Shown here: positions 1 to 13,369 of the stretch, piece after piece | Layout: each line of letters opens with the position of its first letter | Position numbering within the stretch: the stretch's first letter is position 1 | Assembly (NCBI RefSeq): GCF_020740795.1 | Contig: NC_067301.1 | Coordinates: 434,001-498,000 of the forward strand | Reading direction: 5' to 3' | Length of the DNA stretch: 64,000 bases | Origin: Apus apus | Lineage: Eukaryota; Chordata; Aves; Apodiformes; Apodidae | Notes under the pieces: generated by a model | Databases searched by the model: none | What the model was told of the DNA's origin: nothing | What the model saw: only the letters and a program-made list of their open reading frames with translations | Translations under genes and position numbers: made by a program

Positions 1-563
1 GCAACTGAGGTTTGCAAGGCATGAACTGCCTCATGGAAACTGCTTTGTTGTTGTTGGCTCGTCCCACGTGTTTTGAACTGGGTGGGAAAGGGTCAGTGGA
101 CAGTGATGGTAAGGAAGGTCGAAGACAGGGAGAGGAGCACTGAAGAGCTTTGGAAGCTTGACAGAGGTAGATGTCCTTCCTCCTCAGAACATTTCTAGGG
201 ACTGTTGTGGAGTTGCTGGCAATCCTGTTGGTTGTTAGAGAGCTTGCGTCACGCTTCAGGCAGAAAACACAGTATTAAAACCCTGCTGCATATTCAGTTA
301 GTCTGCATGTGTCTCTCTTGTTCTTTTCACTTGTTGATATTGGAAGTAAGAAAAAAGAACAAGGAACGAATTGGGGGAGAAGTCGGAGTGTCCTGTTGAC
401 ATCGCAGGTGAGAGGGAGTAAATCAACAAATGGGGTGCAACCGTAGGACAACATGTTTCCAGGATCTGTGCTTGAATTCCACGTAACACTAGTGTGTTGG
501 GCTGAAATCCGAGGAGAAGACCAACAACTGAGTTCTCTCCTCTCTTTTGATTTTAACTTGCAG

Positions 564-3500
564 TGCTTAGTGATCCACAGACCAGAGCCATCTATGACAT
601 ATATGGGAGGAGAGGACTGGAAATGGAAGGATGGGAGGTGAGAGAAATTTAGCACCTTATGGCCGGTGGAATTGGCTAATCCCACCTTTATGTGACGTCC
701 TTGTTTTATCGAGCTGCACTGACACCTTGATGGTAATAAATGCCTGTTTGTTTGATGGCATCCTTGTTTAGTTATTTCTGTCTCTCTCTCTGCTGAAACA
801 CCATGATGGATTTTCAAAGAATACTTCATTTTTTCACTTGACAAGAGAACAATAAACCTGACACTCAGCGTTCCCTAATAGGATATTACTGTGACAGGAA
901 ACATCTTTGTCTGAGACAAATGCGTCGTTATTGTCCATTGAGTCTCATCTTTTTCATCTGGAACCTTTTTTTCAGCATCAGCTAGCCTCTGAGTTCGAAA
1001 TTACGTTTTCTTTCTCTACTTTTTGGGGGTGGGATTTTTTGTTGGTTTGGTTTTTATGGTCTTTGAAAGAGAACCTGTCCCTTCCTGGCTTTCCTGTCGT
1101 TAAGTGCCCGTGTTGGCCTCTGCCAGCCTGAGCTGATTGTGCTGTGCTGCTTGCTGCAGAATCATCTTGTATTGGGTCAGGTCCGCACCAAGGTCGAGTT
1201 TGGAGTTAGCAAGAAGTGTGACAGACAGTTTTGAGCTGCTCGGGGCAGACTTATTTTGAAAATCCAAATCCAGTACTCTTTCTATCCATGCCTGTTTAAA
1301 ACCCTCATTCCCTGAGCCAAGTAAGTTAAACAGATGTGAATCGGCGTAGCCTAAAATGACAAAACTCTCACTTAACCAGTTTACCTCGGACCAGAGATTT
1401 TCAGTTGTTTTCATTTTGTCTGCTCCTAGTAGAGAAGTTAATGGATAGCTGTTAATGATGGCTACACTGCAGTACTTGTACTGGTGGCTTGAAAGCCACT
1501 TGACCTGGTTTTGACAAGGGAGTAGAAATAACAAGACCATTTTCCATTCTCTCAAAGCATGGGGATTTCTCTGCCATTCGATCTGGCCTGTTTGCTCCAA
1601 AGTCTGAGTTTGGGACTTTCTGCAGAGAGGCTCACAGCAGCAGCAGGGCCCATGTGTTAGAGCATCCTGGGGCAGGGAGCCTCAGTCCCATCAGCAGTGC
1701 AATGCCCTCAACATCCTCTTCCTGGTAATCTCTTGGGTTTTATTTCTTTTTGAGCAGGTTGTGGAAAGGAAGAGAACTCCAGCTGAAATCAGGGAAGAAT
1801 TTGAGCGTTTGCAGAGGGAGAGGGAAGAGAGGAGACTGCAGCAGCGTACTAATCCAAAGGTAGGGAAAGACTTCCTCCTAGCTTCAAGAGGGAATCCACA
1901 AATTATTGTAAGTATGCAAAGTGTCATGAGCCTCCATGAGGGGCTATAGTAAATAGTCGCTTCAGTATCTATGCTTACTGAGTTACTTTTCCAGCTTCTC
2001 TGGAGAATATAGGGAAAACAGCTAATTATTTGAACAGTAATCCTCCGTAGAATGTTCTTTTTCTTTTTTTTTTTGGTTGAAACACATGAGTAAAATATCT
2101 TTTTCAGCAATTTCAATATAACAGACTTAACACTGAAATGTTAGATTTCTTTCCAAGTGTTCAAAGTACAGTGAAACTCCTTGCAGTTACCTGGTGTTGG
2201 AAATCTGTTTCTTCTGTGCGTAGAAATAGAATAGTAATGGTCCATGGTGGGGAGCTTTAATTTTCCTCTATCTACCCCAAGGTAACTGTGCAGATATTTA
2301 TGTGACAAACTTTCTCCATCTTGAAAAAATGAACTGTAATGGTATGCCCAGAGCTCTCGCTGGAGGCTTGCAGGCAGCACAGCTTCTGTGTCCTGAAGGA
2401 CAGGTGGCCAGGCTGCTCTGGTAGCTTTGGAAGAGGAGGTCTCCTGTGTTGTCTTCAGGTGTGGACTTCTGAAGTCTTGCAGCGTAGCTGACAACTTGAG
2501 GATCAAAATACCAGCTGATTAACTACTGTTAGCTGTTGGTTTTGAAGGTTGATGGTGTTTTAATGGCCAAAAGTTTAAAATCTGAGTGGACAGGACTGTT
2601 TCAGAAAAATGCCCATCTGAGAAGACGTGTAAAGTTTTGAGATACCTTGGCACAGACTATGGATTTGTGCTGGTCTTAGCAAAGCAAATCAACTAATACA
2701 GCTCACCAGGCTGTTGAGGCAGTGCACAAAGACTGGGAACCTGTTTGTACTGGAAGGTACATAAGCATAAGGTGTTACATGAGTGTCTGCTGCCAACATT
2801 ATTTTAGTCAGGAAGGAATTTTTGGATAGCACTAAAGGAACAAGTTGAACTGTCTCTGCTGGAGATGAGGGTGACTGGGTTTCAGAAGGGTATTCTCGGA
2901 GATGGGCATGGTTCTCTGCACCTCCTACTTCTCTGAGACTTCAGGAATTTGACATTTTATCTGGGAGCCTCGCCGTGGCTGTGAGCGGTAAAGAGCAGAG
3001 CTGCAGCATGAGCCTCAGCCCTTGTGTCCTGTGATAAAATTAGCCATCTGGGTGTTTACAGAAATTGCTGATTGGCAGCCTATATGAACATCTCTCCAGG
3101 CAGCGTTTCTGTGGAATTAGGTAGTGCAGCTGTGATCATCTCATACAGAAACACAAGTTATTTTAAAATTTCCAACATTTTGTCAGTTCTATTAAATGAT
3201 TCCAGCAAAATAAAGCATTTTAACCAGAAATGTTGAGCAATAACCAGATGTAGGCAGTTTGGCAGGTTTCAAATTGAGTCTATTATTTGCTTTTAAAGCT
3301 TTGTTTTTGCTTTCAAAGACATGCAGAAGGGTTGAAAAGTTCATTACTTGATTTGAGAAGAACTGCTTTCTGTTAGGAGACATTAAATCCCATTATTTTC
3401 CTGCTGTGGAAGGTCAACATCTAAGAAATGCAGGTCCCTCAAGGCTTATTCTTGCACAGCTTCCATATGTCACCTTCCAGAAGGTAAATCCCTAAGAAGA

Positions 3501-6500
3501 AAGGCAAGGAGGGAGCACATTCTTCTCTGGCACACCCTGAATCCCATCAGTAGAGTCTGTCTTGTGTTCACAGGATGGCAAATCAAGGTGATTGGAAAAG
3601 ATGAAGCCAGGTAACAACCACGGTGGTTCTGTAGTGCTGCTCCCAGCTTCCTGCCCTGCTGAGCTGGGGCATGGTGCTGCCTGCTGCCCACCTGCCCCAC
3701 CAGCTCCTGAGCAGAGCTGTGCAGCTCCTTCCCTGCTGCTCTTCCTTAGGGAGGGCTTCTCATCTCCAACGGCCTGAGCAGTTGGCTGACAGGGAGCTGG
3801 GAGCAGCAGCAGTCCTCTCTCCATTATCCGGTAGCAGAGGGGGTACTGTTGTTCTCTGGGAATATTTTTAACTTTGCCATCTGCTGCTTTTCCTGTGCTT
3901 CCACCCGAGCCAGTTTCCATGCCAGGATCTGTGGACCTCTGGGGGTGACTTCACCTGCTTGTCTGTATGGAGCCCACTGCCCACCTCAGCAGGAGGCAGC
4001 TGGCTCAAAGTTCTGAGGAGCCAGGAAGGGAACGGGGACACTCCTGTCCTCTCAGTGGGTCTTGTGGAGTTTCACAGATAGGTTCAGGTGTTTTCCTTTT
4101 TTCACTGGGAGGGATATTTGTTTTAAAATTCATAGGTGAAGAGGGAAATAATAATAATTTGAGTATGATTGAAAGAAAGAAGCTGCAGTGAATTTCAGGA
4201 ATGTGTGTGGACCTTGGTGCATCTCTACAAAAGGTACAAGCATTATGGTACAAATAAACCTGGTACAGGAGGGTGGTTTTCACTTGGAATTTGAAGTTGC
4301 AGTCTGGCAAAGGTTCTGTGCTGAATGTGGTACTCCATGTGGAAAGCATTTCTTTCCATCCTGCCTCTGTTCCAAAAGATCTTGGGTTTTACACTTCCTT
4401 GAATTGAAGAGCACCAGGGAAAAATGGAAGTAGTTCTCTCTCTTGTTAAAATGAATGCTCACCTGTATTTAGACAGGTTTGACTGGCCACTCTGGAGTGT
4501 GTTTGCTGGGATTTAATGGAGTGGAGTTGGCACTTTCTGTTTCTCTTTGGCTGTTCCACTCTGTCTTTCCAGAGGGCTGGAGCAGCAGCACAGGAATCTG
4601 CTTCCTTGGTGGCTGGCAGTTTGGCCTTGCTTCCCTCTTAGTTTGGCCTGGTTTCAAAGAGCAGCACAACGCAGGAGAGGGATGAAACTGAAGAAGCTGT
4701 GGTGTCTGGAGAGCAGATCCCCTGAAGGTGACTTTGCAGATGGTTCCTAAAAAGTAGCATCTGCATAAAGGGCAGGAGCTGCCACAAGCACGATGGCCAT
4801 CATTGCCTTGAAATGTGCCAGCCTGCCAGGAGTCATCTGTAAACAGGTGGGGCACAGCCCCTGGTCCATGGTTCTCCTGGAAATAATCTCACCTTCCTGT
4901 GTTAAAATATTTTTCCAATTTTTGCTGTGTAAGAGATAAGACAAAACCCAAACTTTTAGAAGAGGTTGGTAATCTCCACAGCAAATAAATAGTGGGGAGC
5001 CAAACCAGAGAGTTTTGGGTCCCATCAAGCTCTACAATTCTTACTATATTTATGGTTCAACATCTGCTTGGAGTGGAGTGAGCAGGGAAAACTGCCCACT
5101 TGCATTGAAATAAGAATTTATTCCATCCATACTTGGACTCTGTGAATGGTTTTGTACCTACTCGCCTACTGAGTTTCTTTATACAAATTGCTCAGAGTTG
5201 ATTCTGTGCTGGGGCACAGAGGGGTTTTATTGCAACTGGTACATTTTATATGAGCTGGAATGCTGTGTTATAGGTCTGTAGAGCAGGTTTCCGAAGCCTC
5301 TTGAAGGTAAATGACCCAGACAAGGATCTAATTGTGCCCTTTTCAGATAAACCCCATCTTGCTGTTAGGCTGAGTGAGCACAGCAGCAGGTAGCCAGACT
5401 ATTTAGCTGTGGCCTAGTTTGCATTTTTTTGTAAGAATAAGCTTTTCAATGTCCTGAGAAAGGAAATATTTACCACTTGCTAAATATGCTGTATCTTTGT
5501 CAACCTCTTTTTCTGATTACAAGATACAAAGTAGGAAAAATAAAACAAAGCTTTAGACTAATGAGGTCAGGTCAATTGCAAGAGAATGACACAGCCCCAA
5601 ACTAAGTTGTTTCAGATAACTTATAAGAAGAAAGCATGTAGAGGATTTCTGGCCAAGTTCCACTGACAACAACCGATTTATAAAATACATTATTTTAACT
5701 TTAAAATACTGACAAAGTGAAGTCAGTTGTGGAGGAAGAAGAAACCTGCTGTGTAAAGTGTTCTACCTGCTTCTGTAATGTGCCACAACAGAAGAATTAC
5801 AAGTTGTATTCCTGCTGAAAAACTGCCTTCTACCCAGTTTATTGTAATTTATATTGCTGTTTTAGGAGATTGTAGTAATTAATTTTTGTTTGTCTTGAAT
5901 GTGTGCAAAATTAATTTTAGAGAGGAAAGGTAGTTACAGAAAAAGAAAGAACTGTATTTCATAGACAAGGATGCTTTGGCCTTTTGGCTTTTGGATGTTT
6001 GTCAGTGCTAAGTATCTGTTTCACTTGTCATTCCTTAGGGAACAATTAGTGTTGGAATAGATGCCACTGACCTCTTTGATCGCTACGATGAAGAGTATGA
6101 AGATGTGCCTGGGAGCAGCTTTCCCCAGATTGAGATCAACAAAATGCACATATCCCAGTCCATTGAGGTAGGGGGGCACCGCTCAGGGGGTCTCACCTGG
6201 GTTTGTGGCAGGACACCATGACCAGCATGGGTGGGAGGAGGAGGAAGCTCAGTTCCAGCAGGACTGAGTGCTGACTGTACAGGCTGTGTTTGCAGGGCAC
6301 AGGGGTCCTGCCTTCTGTGGGCAGGGAGGAGGCTCAGTTGGATTGAACAGGGTTATCGTGCTCCCTGAACGTGGAGTATTTAGTGAATGAAAACAAAGGG
6401 CCCACGGTTCTGGTGTGAGTGAGGAAAGGAAGGAGGAGTGTCTGCTCTGTCCAGAGAGATTAAGAAGTTCAGTCTGCTAGTGAGATAAGAAGGGTTGGCA

Positions 6501-9500
6501 GTTCAGGGTCAGGACTTCACAGTGGTACAATAAATTCATAAATGTCTGGTACCATAAGAATTATCCCACTTCTTGCCATACTTGATCTTTGACTACAGAA
6601 TTTGCAGCAAGTGTGGCCAGGCCCAGTTCCTGGGCTGACAGAGTCCACTGAAGGGTTACCTCTCTGTCTGTGCTAACAGTCTCTGCAGTCATGATGATGT
6701 CCTTGCAGCACCTGCACTAATGCATGAATCAGGATCAGAGTACCTGGAAACAATATGTTGGTGTTTCAGGCGCCGCTGACGGCCACGGACACGGCGATAC
6801 TGTCGGGGAACCTTTCCACCCAGAACGGGAACGGAGGCGGATCCATTAACCTTGCTCTGAGACGAGTCACATCAGCCAAGGGATGGGGAGAGGTAAGAGT
6901 GCTAGCTGTTCAGCATTTTTGTATCCAGTCTATTTCAGGCTGCTTGCATTAGTTACCTGGTGTTTATTTTCTTTAGGGAACTTCAGCTCTGTTCCATCTC
7001 TCATTTTCTACACTGCAGAGATGCTCGTGGCATTGCTGCTGTGGCTGCCAGGTGGCTGCTTTCTGCAGTTCCCTTTTTGCACACTAGCTGCTGCTAACCA
7101 GTTTCCTCAGTTTGTGAGAAATGGGAGTTTTCCGCTCGTTTGTGAATTTATAGACTGGAGACATTTCATTTGCATCAGGATTTTACAATATTGGTAGTGA
7201 CAGAAGTTTGTGGATATTGTCATGAGTCAGTCATATTTTAAAAACCCATGTAATTAACTTATTTGGGAAGTGCAGATGTAGTAGGAACTTCTTTTGCAGG
7301 TTTTGTCATGTAAAGTGTCAGGTCTAGAAACTGCTTTAATTAATGTGACTGAACAGCACCAAATAAATGTTGATTAGCAGCCTTGTAAGGCACCTAGACA
7401 AGTGGATGAAGCAGCAGGTGCATTTAGCAGATGCTGAGATGGTGCAGCAGTAGAGCTGCTGTGGGGCTGTCCTGAGAAGGACTCTTAGCCAGAGGGCAGC
7501 AGCCAAGCCTTGCTGGTTGCCACTGTGGGGATGGGATGGAGCTATTTTCTTCACCTTCACTGGAGCAACCAGAGCAGGTGCCAGTAGAAGCAGCCTATAG
7601 CCCTATGAAGCTGCTGTGTTTTACTCATGAGGACACTACTCAGTGAGACACCTCTTATTCTGGACCCAAAGCTAGAAGAAAAGAGAGGACACTGAAATAG
7701 GTGGTAAATGTTACTTCAATCTGTAAAATGTCTGTGTTGTGAGTGACACTTGTGAAGTACTTTGTCACTGCTTTAAAAGATGTTTTCTTCTGACAATTTG
7801 GCATTGTGCATTTGAACAGTTGGAGTTTGGAGCAGGAGATCTGCAGGGACCTCTCTTCGGTCTGAAGATATTCCGTAATCTTACACCAAGATGGTAAATA
7901 TCAGAAAAATGGTCTAATGATTAATATTCCACACTAAGGAACTAAATTAATTTTCTTCCATGTTATTTCTGGGTTTGTTTTCTATCCTAGAAAATAAGGT
8001 ATTTCTTCTTTAGACTTACAATGCTGCTTTAGATGCTTGGCATAGTAGGGCTTTTAGAAGGTGGCTGCCCCCACAGAAGACCAGGGCTTTTCCTGGCTGC
8101 AGTGTTGTGGCACAGAGCAATGAACTGGGCATGACCCTGCTCTTCTGGGCAGCACTGTCTGTGGTCAGCACAGTCTAAGTTAGTTTTGAGTTGTTCCTAG
8201 AACCCTCAGGCATCATGCTCTTCACAGGACAGTCTCTGCATATTCAGCAAGGTCCCTGGGGAAGAAGGGATTTGGGGCCATCTGTGAGCCTGTGTTTTAT
8301 CACTGATGAGGCTTTCCTGCTTTCCCCTAGTTTCATCACCACCAACTGTGCCCTGCAGTTTTCCTCCCGCGGGGTCCGCCCGGGGCTCACCACGGTCCTG
8401 GCCCGCAACCTGGACAAGAACACGATGGGATACCTGCAGTGGCGCTGGGGCATCCAGTCAGCCATGAACACCAGCATCGTCCGGGACACCAAAACCAGCC
8501 ACTTCACCATGGCCCTGCAGGTGAGAGCCCTGGTGCTCCGTGTGGGGAACGGGGCCACCACCCCCTGGAGAGATGCGCCTCAGCTTCTCCATCCCAGCAG
8601 CGTCTTGGCTTGGGACTAGAGCACAGAGTAGCAGTTGGTGCTGTCTGGTACAAACATGTAACGTCAGGAACCAGCTGCATGTGGCAGAGCACAGCTCTGT
8701 GCACTCAGCATTGTCAAATGCAATGTGGATCAGCTCAGATTAGGGTCAGGATGCACGACAGGCTGCACAGACTGCAGGTTGTGACGAGTAAGGGCGAGTG
8801 TTGCTGTTTCCTGTGCCATTGAAAGGACAAGAAAGGAAAATTGGGGGAACATTCAGTGACAGCCAAGGGTTTGCTTTAAAGTTTGTGCCTCTTGTGTTTC
8901 AGCTGGGAATCCCCCATTCTTTCATGATGGTCAGTTATCAGCATAAGTTCCAGGATGAGGATCAAACACGAGTGAAAGGTTCTGTCAAGTAAGTGTTCAA
9001 GAGGACATGAAGAATCTGTCCTCTCCTTCTGATTTAGGCCTCCAGGTTCCAAGCAAATCAAATGCTTCTGTGGTCCTTGAGAATCTGCTTTTCATTAGTT
9101 AAATCTGGTAAAAGTGAATGTCTTGGCTTAGTTCTGTGTGCCTTTTTGGACAAGTGGAACTTAAAATACTGGTGTGTGATGTCCCTGTATCATCATCAAT
9201 AAGAAAGGCAGAAGTTCTTGTAGTCTGTCACAAACTGAAAAGGCTCATCTCTCCTCATAGATACACTGTGAATCTTCAATGGTCCAACATCTGCTGCATA
9301 CATATGTATTTCCATGTTTTACTTGTTGGGGAGTTACAGGTTTCAGGAAAGACAAATTTAAGACTGTTCCCTGTCTTACCAGGTCTTGGTTCTGTCGTTC
9401 CAGGGCGGGTTTCTTCGGGACCATAGTGGAGTATGGAGCAGAGAGGAAGATTTCCAGGCACAGCATTTTAGGAGCCACTGTCAGTGTTGGTGTTCCCCAA

Positions 9501-12500
9501 GGAGTTTCTTTGAAAATCAAGTCAGTTCAAGATCACAACTCTAGACTGCAGAGGCTGAACCTAACCTGCGTTACTCTATTTCAGATACTCAGGTGGGAAG
9601 GTCCCAGTCTTAGGGCAGGACAAGTATATTGATAGATCACTGTGAAAGGTTGCACCCCACTCCCCTCTAATACAAGTGGTGCCACTCAGAAGCCTCGTGT
9701 GCCTTCTCTGCTGGTGTGACTGAGCCTGAGACCCCTTTTCAGGAAGTGTGTGTGTGTGTGTGCATGAAAATACTTGAAAATGCAGCTTAAAGTAAGGTTT
9801 GAAGCATTATGGTAAGTGGATGGAAGATTTCAAAAAACATTATTAGTGGAAATAGATTTACTTTCATTCCATTTGTATAACACTGTACACAGGCCTATGC
9901 TGGAATTAGCCAATTACTGTTAACTGACAGTTGTGATTACACTACTGGCAAGAGGCCGTTCTCTGACGGGTCAGAACCCTCCAGGGCTTTGCGCGCTGCC
10001 CCGCACTTTCAGTTGGTGCCAGCAGAGGGCCTGCCCGGATGCTGAGCTGCTGCGAGGAGGTCCAGAGCTCCCACCAAGAAAAGTAATGTTTTCTAAAATA
10101 AATATTTTGTCAGAAAAAATATTAATGTAGGCCTTCCTTGGAGGCACGTGCTGGTGTTGTGACCATAGACCTTCTCTACAAAAATTTTCTTTTGATGATG
10201 ATGTTGGTTTCTTTCCCTGGTGACATTGGTGAGGAGCAAATAAATTCTCCTAAGATTAAAACCAGACTTCAGAATGGCCAGGCACAATCACAAGAGATGT
10301 CTGCTACATCAAAGTCTGGCTGGTGCTGGTGTCAGCTCTTTGTCTTACCATTGTCTTGTTTCAGTTTATCAGATTTTCACCTTTTTGAGCTCATCATTCA
10401 TCTCTCCTTTGGCTCAGCAGTTTTTCAGCAGCAAACACTAAGGGTACTTAGCCAAGCACATTAAACTGCCTTTCCTCTTACCTGTCACTCTGTTCTTTTT
10501 TGTTGCAGGTTGAACAGAGCTAGTCAGACCTACTTCTTCCCTGTCCACCTAACAGATCAGCTGCTTCCCAGTGCTGTATTCTATGCCACGGTGGGACCTC
10601 TAGTTATCTACTTTGCCATGCACAGGCTAATCATCAAACCCTACCTCAGGGCACAAAAGGAGAGGTGAGCTTGCAGGACTAGGTTTTCAGTTCAGAGCTG
10701 GAAAGTCCCACTGAAGTGCTTCTGGGAGCCTGATGCAAAAGCTGGGTTATGCAGCTGAGGCACTGTGGTTCACTGCATCACCTGGAAGTCTACAAAAATA
10801 TCTTGAAAGGTGGGGAAGAAAGTTAAAACTGAGCTCATTTGTGTGAGGCAGTGGGTCAGTTGTATTTGGGGTGGTTAAGCAGATGTTATCTACTTGGTTG
10901 GTGAATCCCCCCCCCTGTGTGGACATGATGTTGACTTCTTGTTCCAGAGAGCTGGAGAAGCAAAGGGAGAGTACAGCCAGTGACATCCTCCAGAAGAAGC
11001 AGGAGGCTGAAGCTGCAGTAAGTCTTTCCCGTAACTAATCCCTTAAGTTAAAGGGAGCTGGTTGCACTCTGGGCTTTTCTCTTTGGGTCACAGTGTCTGA
11101 CATTGATTTCTGCTCTGTCCCTTATGTTGTGACAGGTCCGGTTAATGCAAGAGTCTGTCCGGAGGATCATTGAAGCAGAGGAAGCCAGAATGGGTAAAGA
11201 TTACACCACCATTTACTTGTTGCATTAATTTGGAGAGAAGAGGGAACAATATAAAGGCTGAGTGGTTGAGGGGGAGAAAGGCAAGGTATCTTTTCTTCAT
11301 TTATAGCCCTAATGAAACACAGTGTAATGTAGTGGGGAAGTTCCGTTGTGATTCAGCTTCTGGTCCCTGAGATTAGTAGGGATCCAGTGAATATTACCTT
11401 GGGACATGCTGTGAGGTGGGTCAGCAGGCTGAAGACAACAGTCTGGATTGACCTCTTCACAAAAAAGAGGTGTGTTTATAAATGTGTGCAAAAGTTATAA
11501 TCTGAAGTGCAGGTTTCCATGGTCTCTACCTCTCACAGTTTGCTCCTGGATCACAATGGAAATCACAATTCTGATGTTTGGTAGCAATTTCCAAGAGAAC
11601 ATTCCAAAGTGGACTGACACCCACTCTGATTGTCACATCAGTGTGGCACTGAAGTCATGTCATTCTGTCCTAGTGCTGAAGATTGCTCACAAACACACAA
11701 GCAGAAATGTTTTTCGGTCTTGAGAAGCATGAGTCGAGGCAGGGAAAATTTAAATATCATTGGAAGCAAGAGAAAATGCTGGGATGGTCTTTTCACCAGT
11801 GTCTGCCTTGCTGTTGGTGGAAAGCCTTTCATCACATCTGTGGTTTCATGTGAAATGCAGGTTTGATTGTAGTGAACGCCTGGTATGGCAAGTTTGTTAA
11901 TGACAACAGCAGGAAGAATGAGAAGGTGAAAGTAATAGACGTGACTGTACCCCTGCAGTGCTTGGTGAAAGACTCCAAACTCATCCTCACAGAGGCATCC
12001 AAGGTACACAGGTGTCGTGTCCAAGCCCGGACTCAAGGGTTCAAATGTGTGACTCAGGGTTTCAGTTGAACCATATCCTGTCCTGCCAGGGGGCTTCTCC
12101 CTGCGCTCGAGGCTGCTGACTGGGTCAATTTACATTTAACTGCCAAGTGCTGTAAACCTCCAGGAACTTTGGTTTCTTTGGGTATTTCCAGTGCCAAGAA
12201 GCAGTGTCCCTGTATTTGCAGCATGGGACAGTGTGTGTTACAGACTCTGGGGCTGTACACCAGGAGCTTCTCACCCCCATGATTCACTTTTTCCTGCATT
12301 TAGAACCTGCCACTGGGGAGGTGATTTCTTAGCTTTTCATCTCATCTCACTGGCAAAAAAACTCTTTTTTTTTTTTTTTTTTAAAGACACCTTGTTCTGG
12401 CACTAATAATTGTTGTTGCTGTGTTGAAGAGCTGTTAAAATTCATTCTCTGATGCTCGGTCTGTCTTTCCCTGGTTCAAGGCTGGGCTGCCAGGTTTCTA

Positions 12501-13129
12501 CGACCCTTGTGTGGGTGAGGAGAAGAGTCTGAAAGTGCTTTATCAGTTCCGAGGAGTTCTGCACCAGGTGATGTCAGCTGACAACGAGGCCCTCAGGATA
12601 CCAAAGCAATGTAAGTAGTGAGGACCACCCCATGTCTTCCTTCAAGAAGCAGTAAAGGGTTGCTTCAGCTCTGTGTGGCAAAGCACACAGAACTGACATT
12701 CTGGGGTTCAGGACTGGAGTTAGGGAAGGGCTGGCTGTGATGTGCCTATGGAGTGTGCCCTGGAAGAGCTCAGCAGCGCCAACTCGGAGTGTCTGACCCC
12801 GCATCTCTGACTGGAGGTGGAAGCAGAGGGACCCTCAGCTGCTGGGGTCCCTGCTGAGAAATTCACAGCATTAGACTGTCCTTTGAGGACAATCCTCGTG
12901 TTAACTCTAGACCAGCTTCCTGGCCCAGTTCAAGAAGCATACCCAACTTGGGAAGCTTCCCTGAGTACAGTGGAGATGCATATGAATTGTGTTTAATTAG
13001 CAGCCAGAAATGCTCCTGTCTATCCCAGTATGTTGGTCAGTGCAGGCAAGGCTGTGTCTGGTCTGCCAGGTGGAGTGTGCCCACGTGCTGTTCTCACCCA
13101 CAGCTCACAGGATCGACGCCGATGGTTAA
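564..13129 (+). CDS. DNAJC11: DNAJC11, 3' part (14 exons; 5' exons outside window)
   Basis: DnaJ homolog C11, a J-protein tied to the mitochondrial MICOS/MIB complex that helps organise cristae. Coding exons: 564-637, 1758-1859, 6039-6167, 6770-6892, 7820-7893, 8331-8520, 8903-8988, 9404-9520, 10509-10664, 10948-11017, 11136-11193, 11861-12003, 12481-12610, 13104-13129. All junctions are GT-AG with consistent phase. They give about 492 residues that align almost end to end with human residues 68-559. The first exon starts with the end of the J domain ([12 protein letters not shown]), so the HPD-bearing J domain lies left of the window. Downstream follow a charged helix ([11 protein letters not shown]), a conserved beta-rich middle ([30 protein letters not shown]), a coiled coil (ELEKQRE...[13 protein letters not shown]) and the DUF3395-type C-terminus ending SHRIDADG. 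No breaks are seen. Identity is very secure; only the 5' end is missing. Confidence 0.97.
1860..6038 (+). other. Large DNAJC11 intron, nothing recognisable inside
   Basis: A 4.2 kb intron between the exons ending at 1859 and starting at 6039. It is more AT-rich than the rest of the window. I see no coding exon, CR1 fragment, tRNA or clear tandem repeat. The short open frames here have no family resemblance and no splice-supported extension. Confidence 0.7.
9746..9762 (+). repeat. (GT)n microsatellite in DNAJC11 intron
   Basis: About eight GT units in the intron between the exons ending 9520 and starting 10509. It is a simple repeat with no evident function. Confidence 0.9.
12365..12382 (+). 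repeat. T18 homopolymer in DNAJC11 intron
   Basis: Eighteen consecutive T in the intron before the exon at 12481. No SINE body precedes it, so it is called a plain homopolymer rather than a retroposon tail. Confidence 0.9.
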
Positions 13130-13338
13130 GCGGGGGGACCCACCTGGCTGTGCCGGTACCGGGCCAGCGGGAACTGCAAAACCTCCCCGGACACTACAGG
13201 TCTGAACAGAGACATTTTTATTTGTACTACCCATATAGCAGGTGGTGTCCTACCAGTTGTGTTAGGAGACAAAATGAGAGAACCTGCTGCTACGGGTGGC
13301 TCCAAGGCAATACTTCTCTGAATTGTGGCTCAGTAACC

Positions 13339-13344
13339 AATAAA
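13339..13344 (+). terminator. DNAJC11: Poly(A) signal of DNAJC11
   Basis: AATAAA 210 bp after the DNAJC11 stop codon, implying a short 3' UTR of about 230 nt. Further AATAAA motifs at 14620 and near 15663 could serve longer isoforms. Confidence 0.75.
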
Positions 13345-13369
13345 GCAATGTGACTCTGAGCTCAGTGCT

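Noticed and set aside
992-1005. A tRNA B-box-like GTTCGAA
   Set aside because: No matching A box or cloverleaf around it.
10185-10225. A C/D-box snoRNA suggested by GATGATGATG in a DNAJC11 intron
   Set aside because: No convincing D box or terminal stem was found at the right distance.
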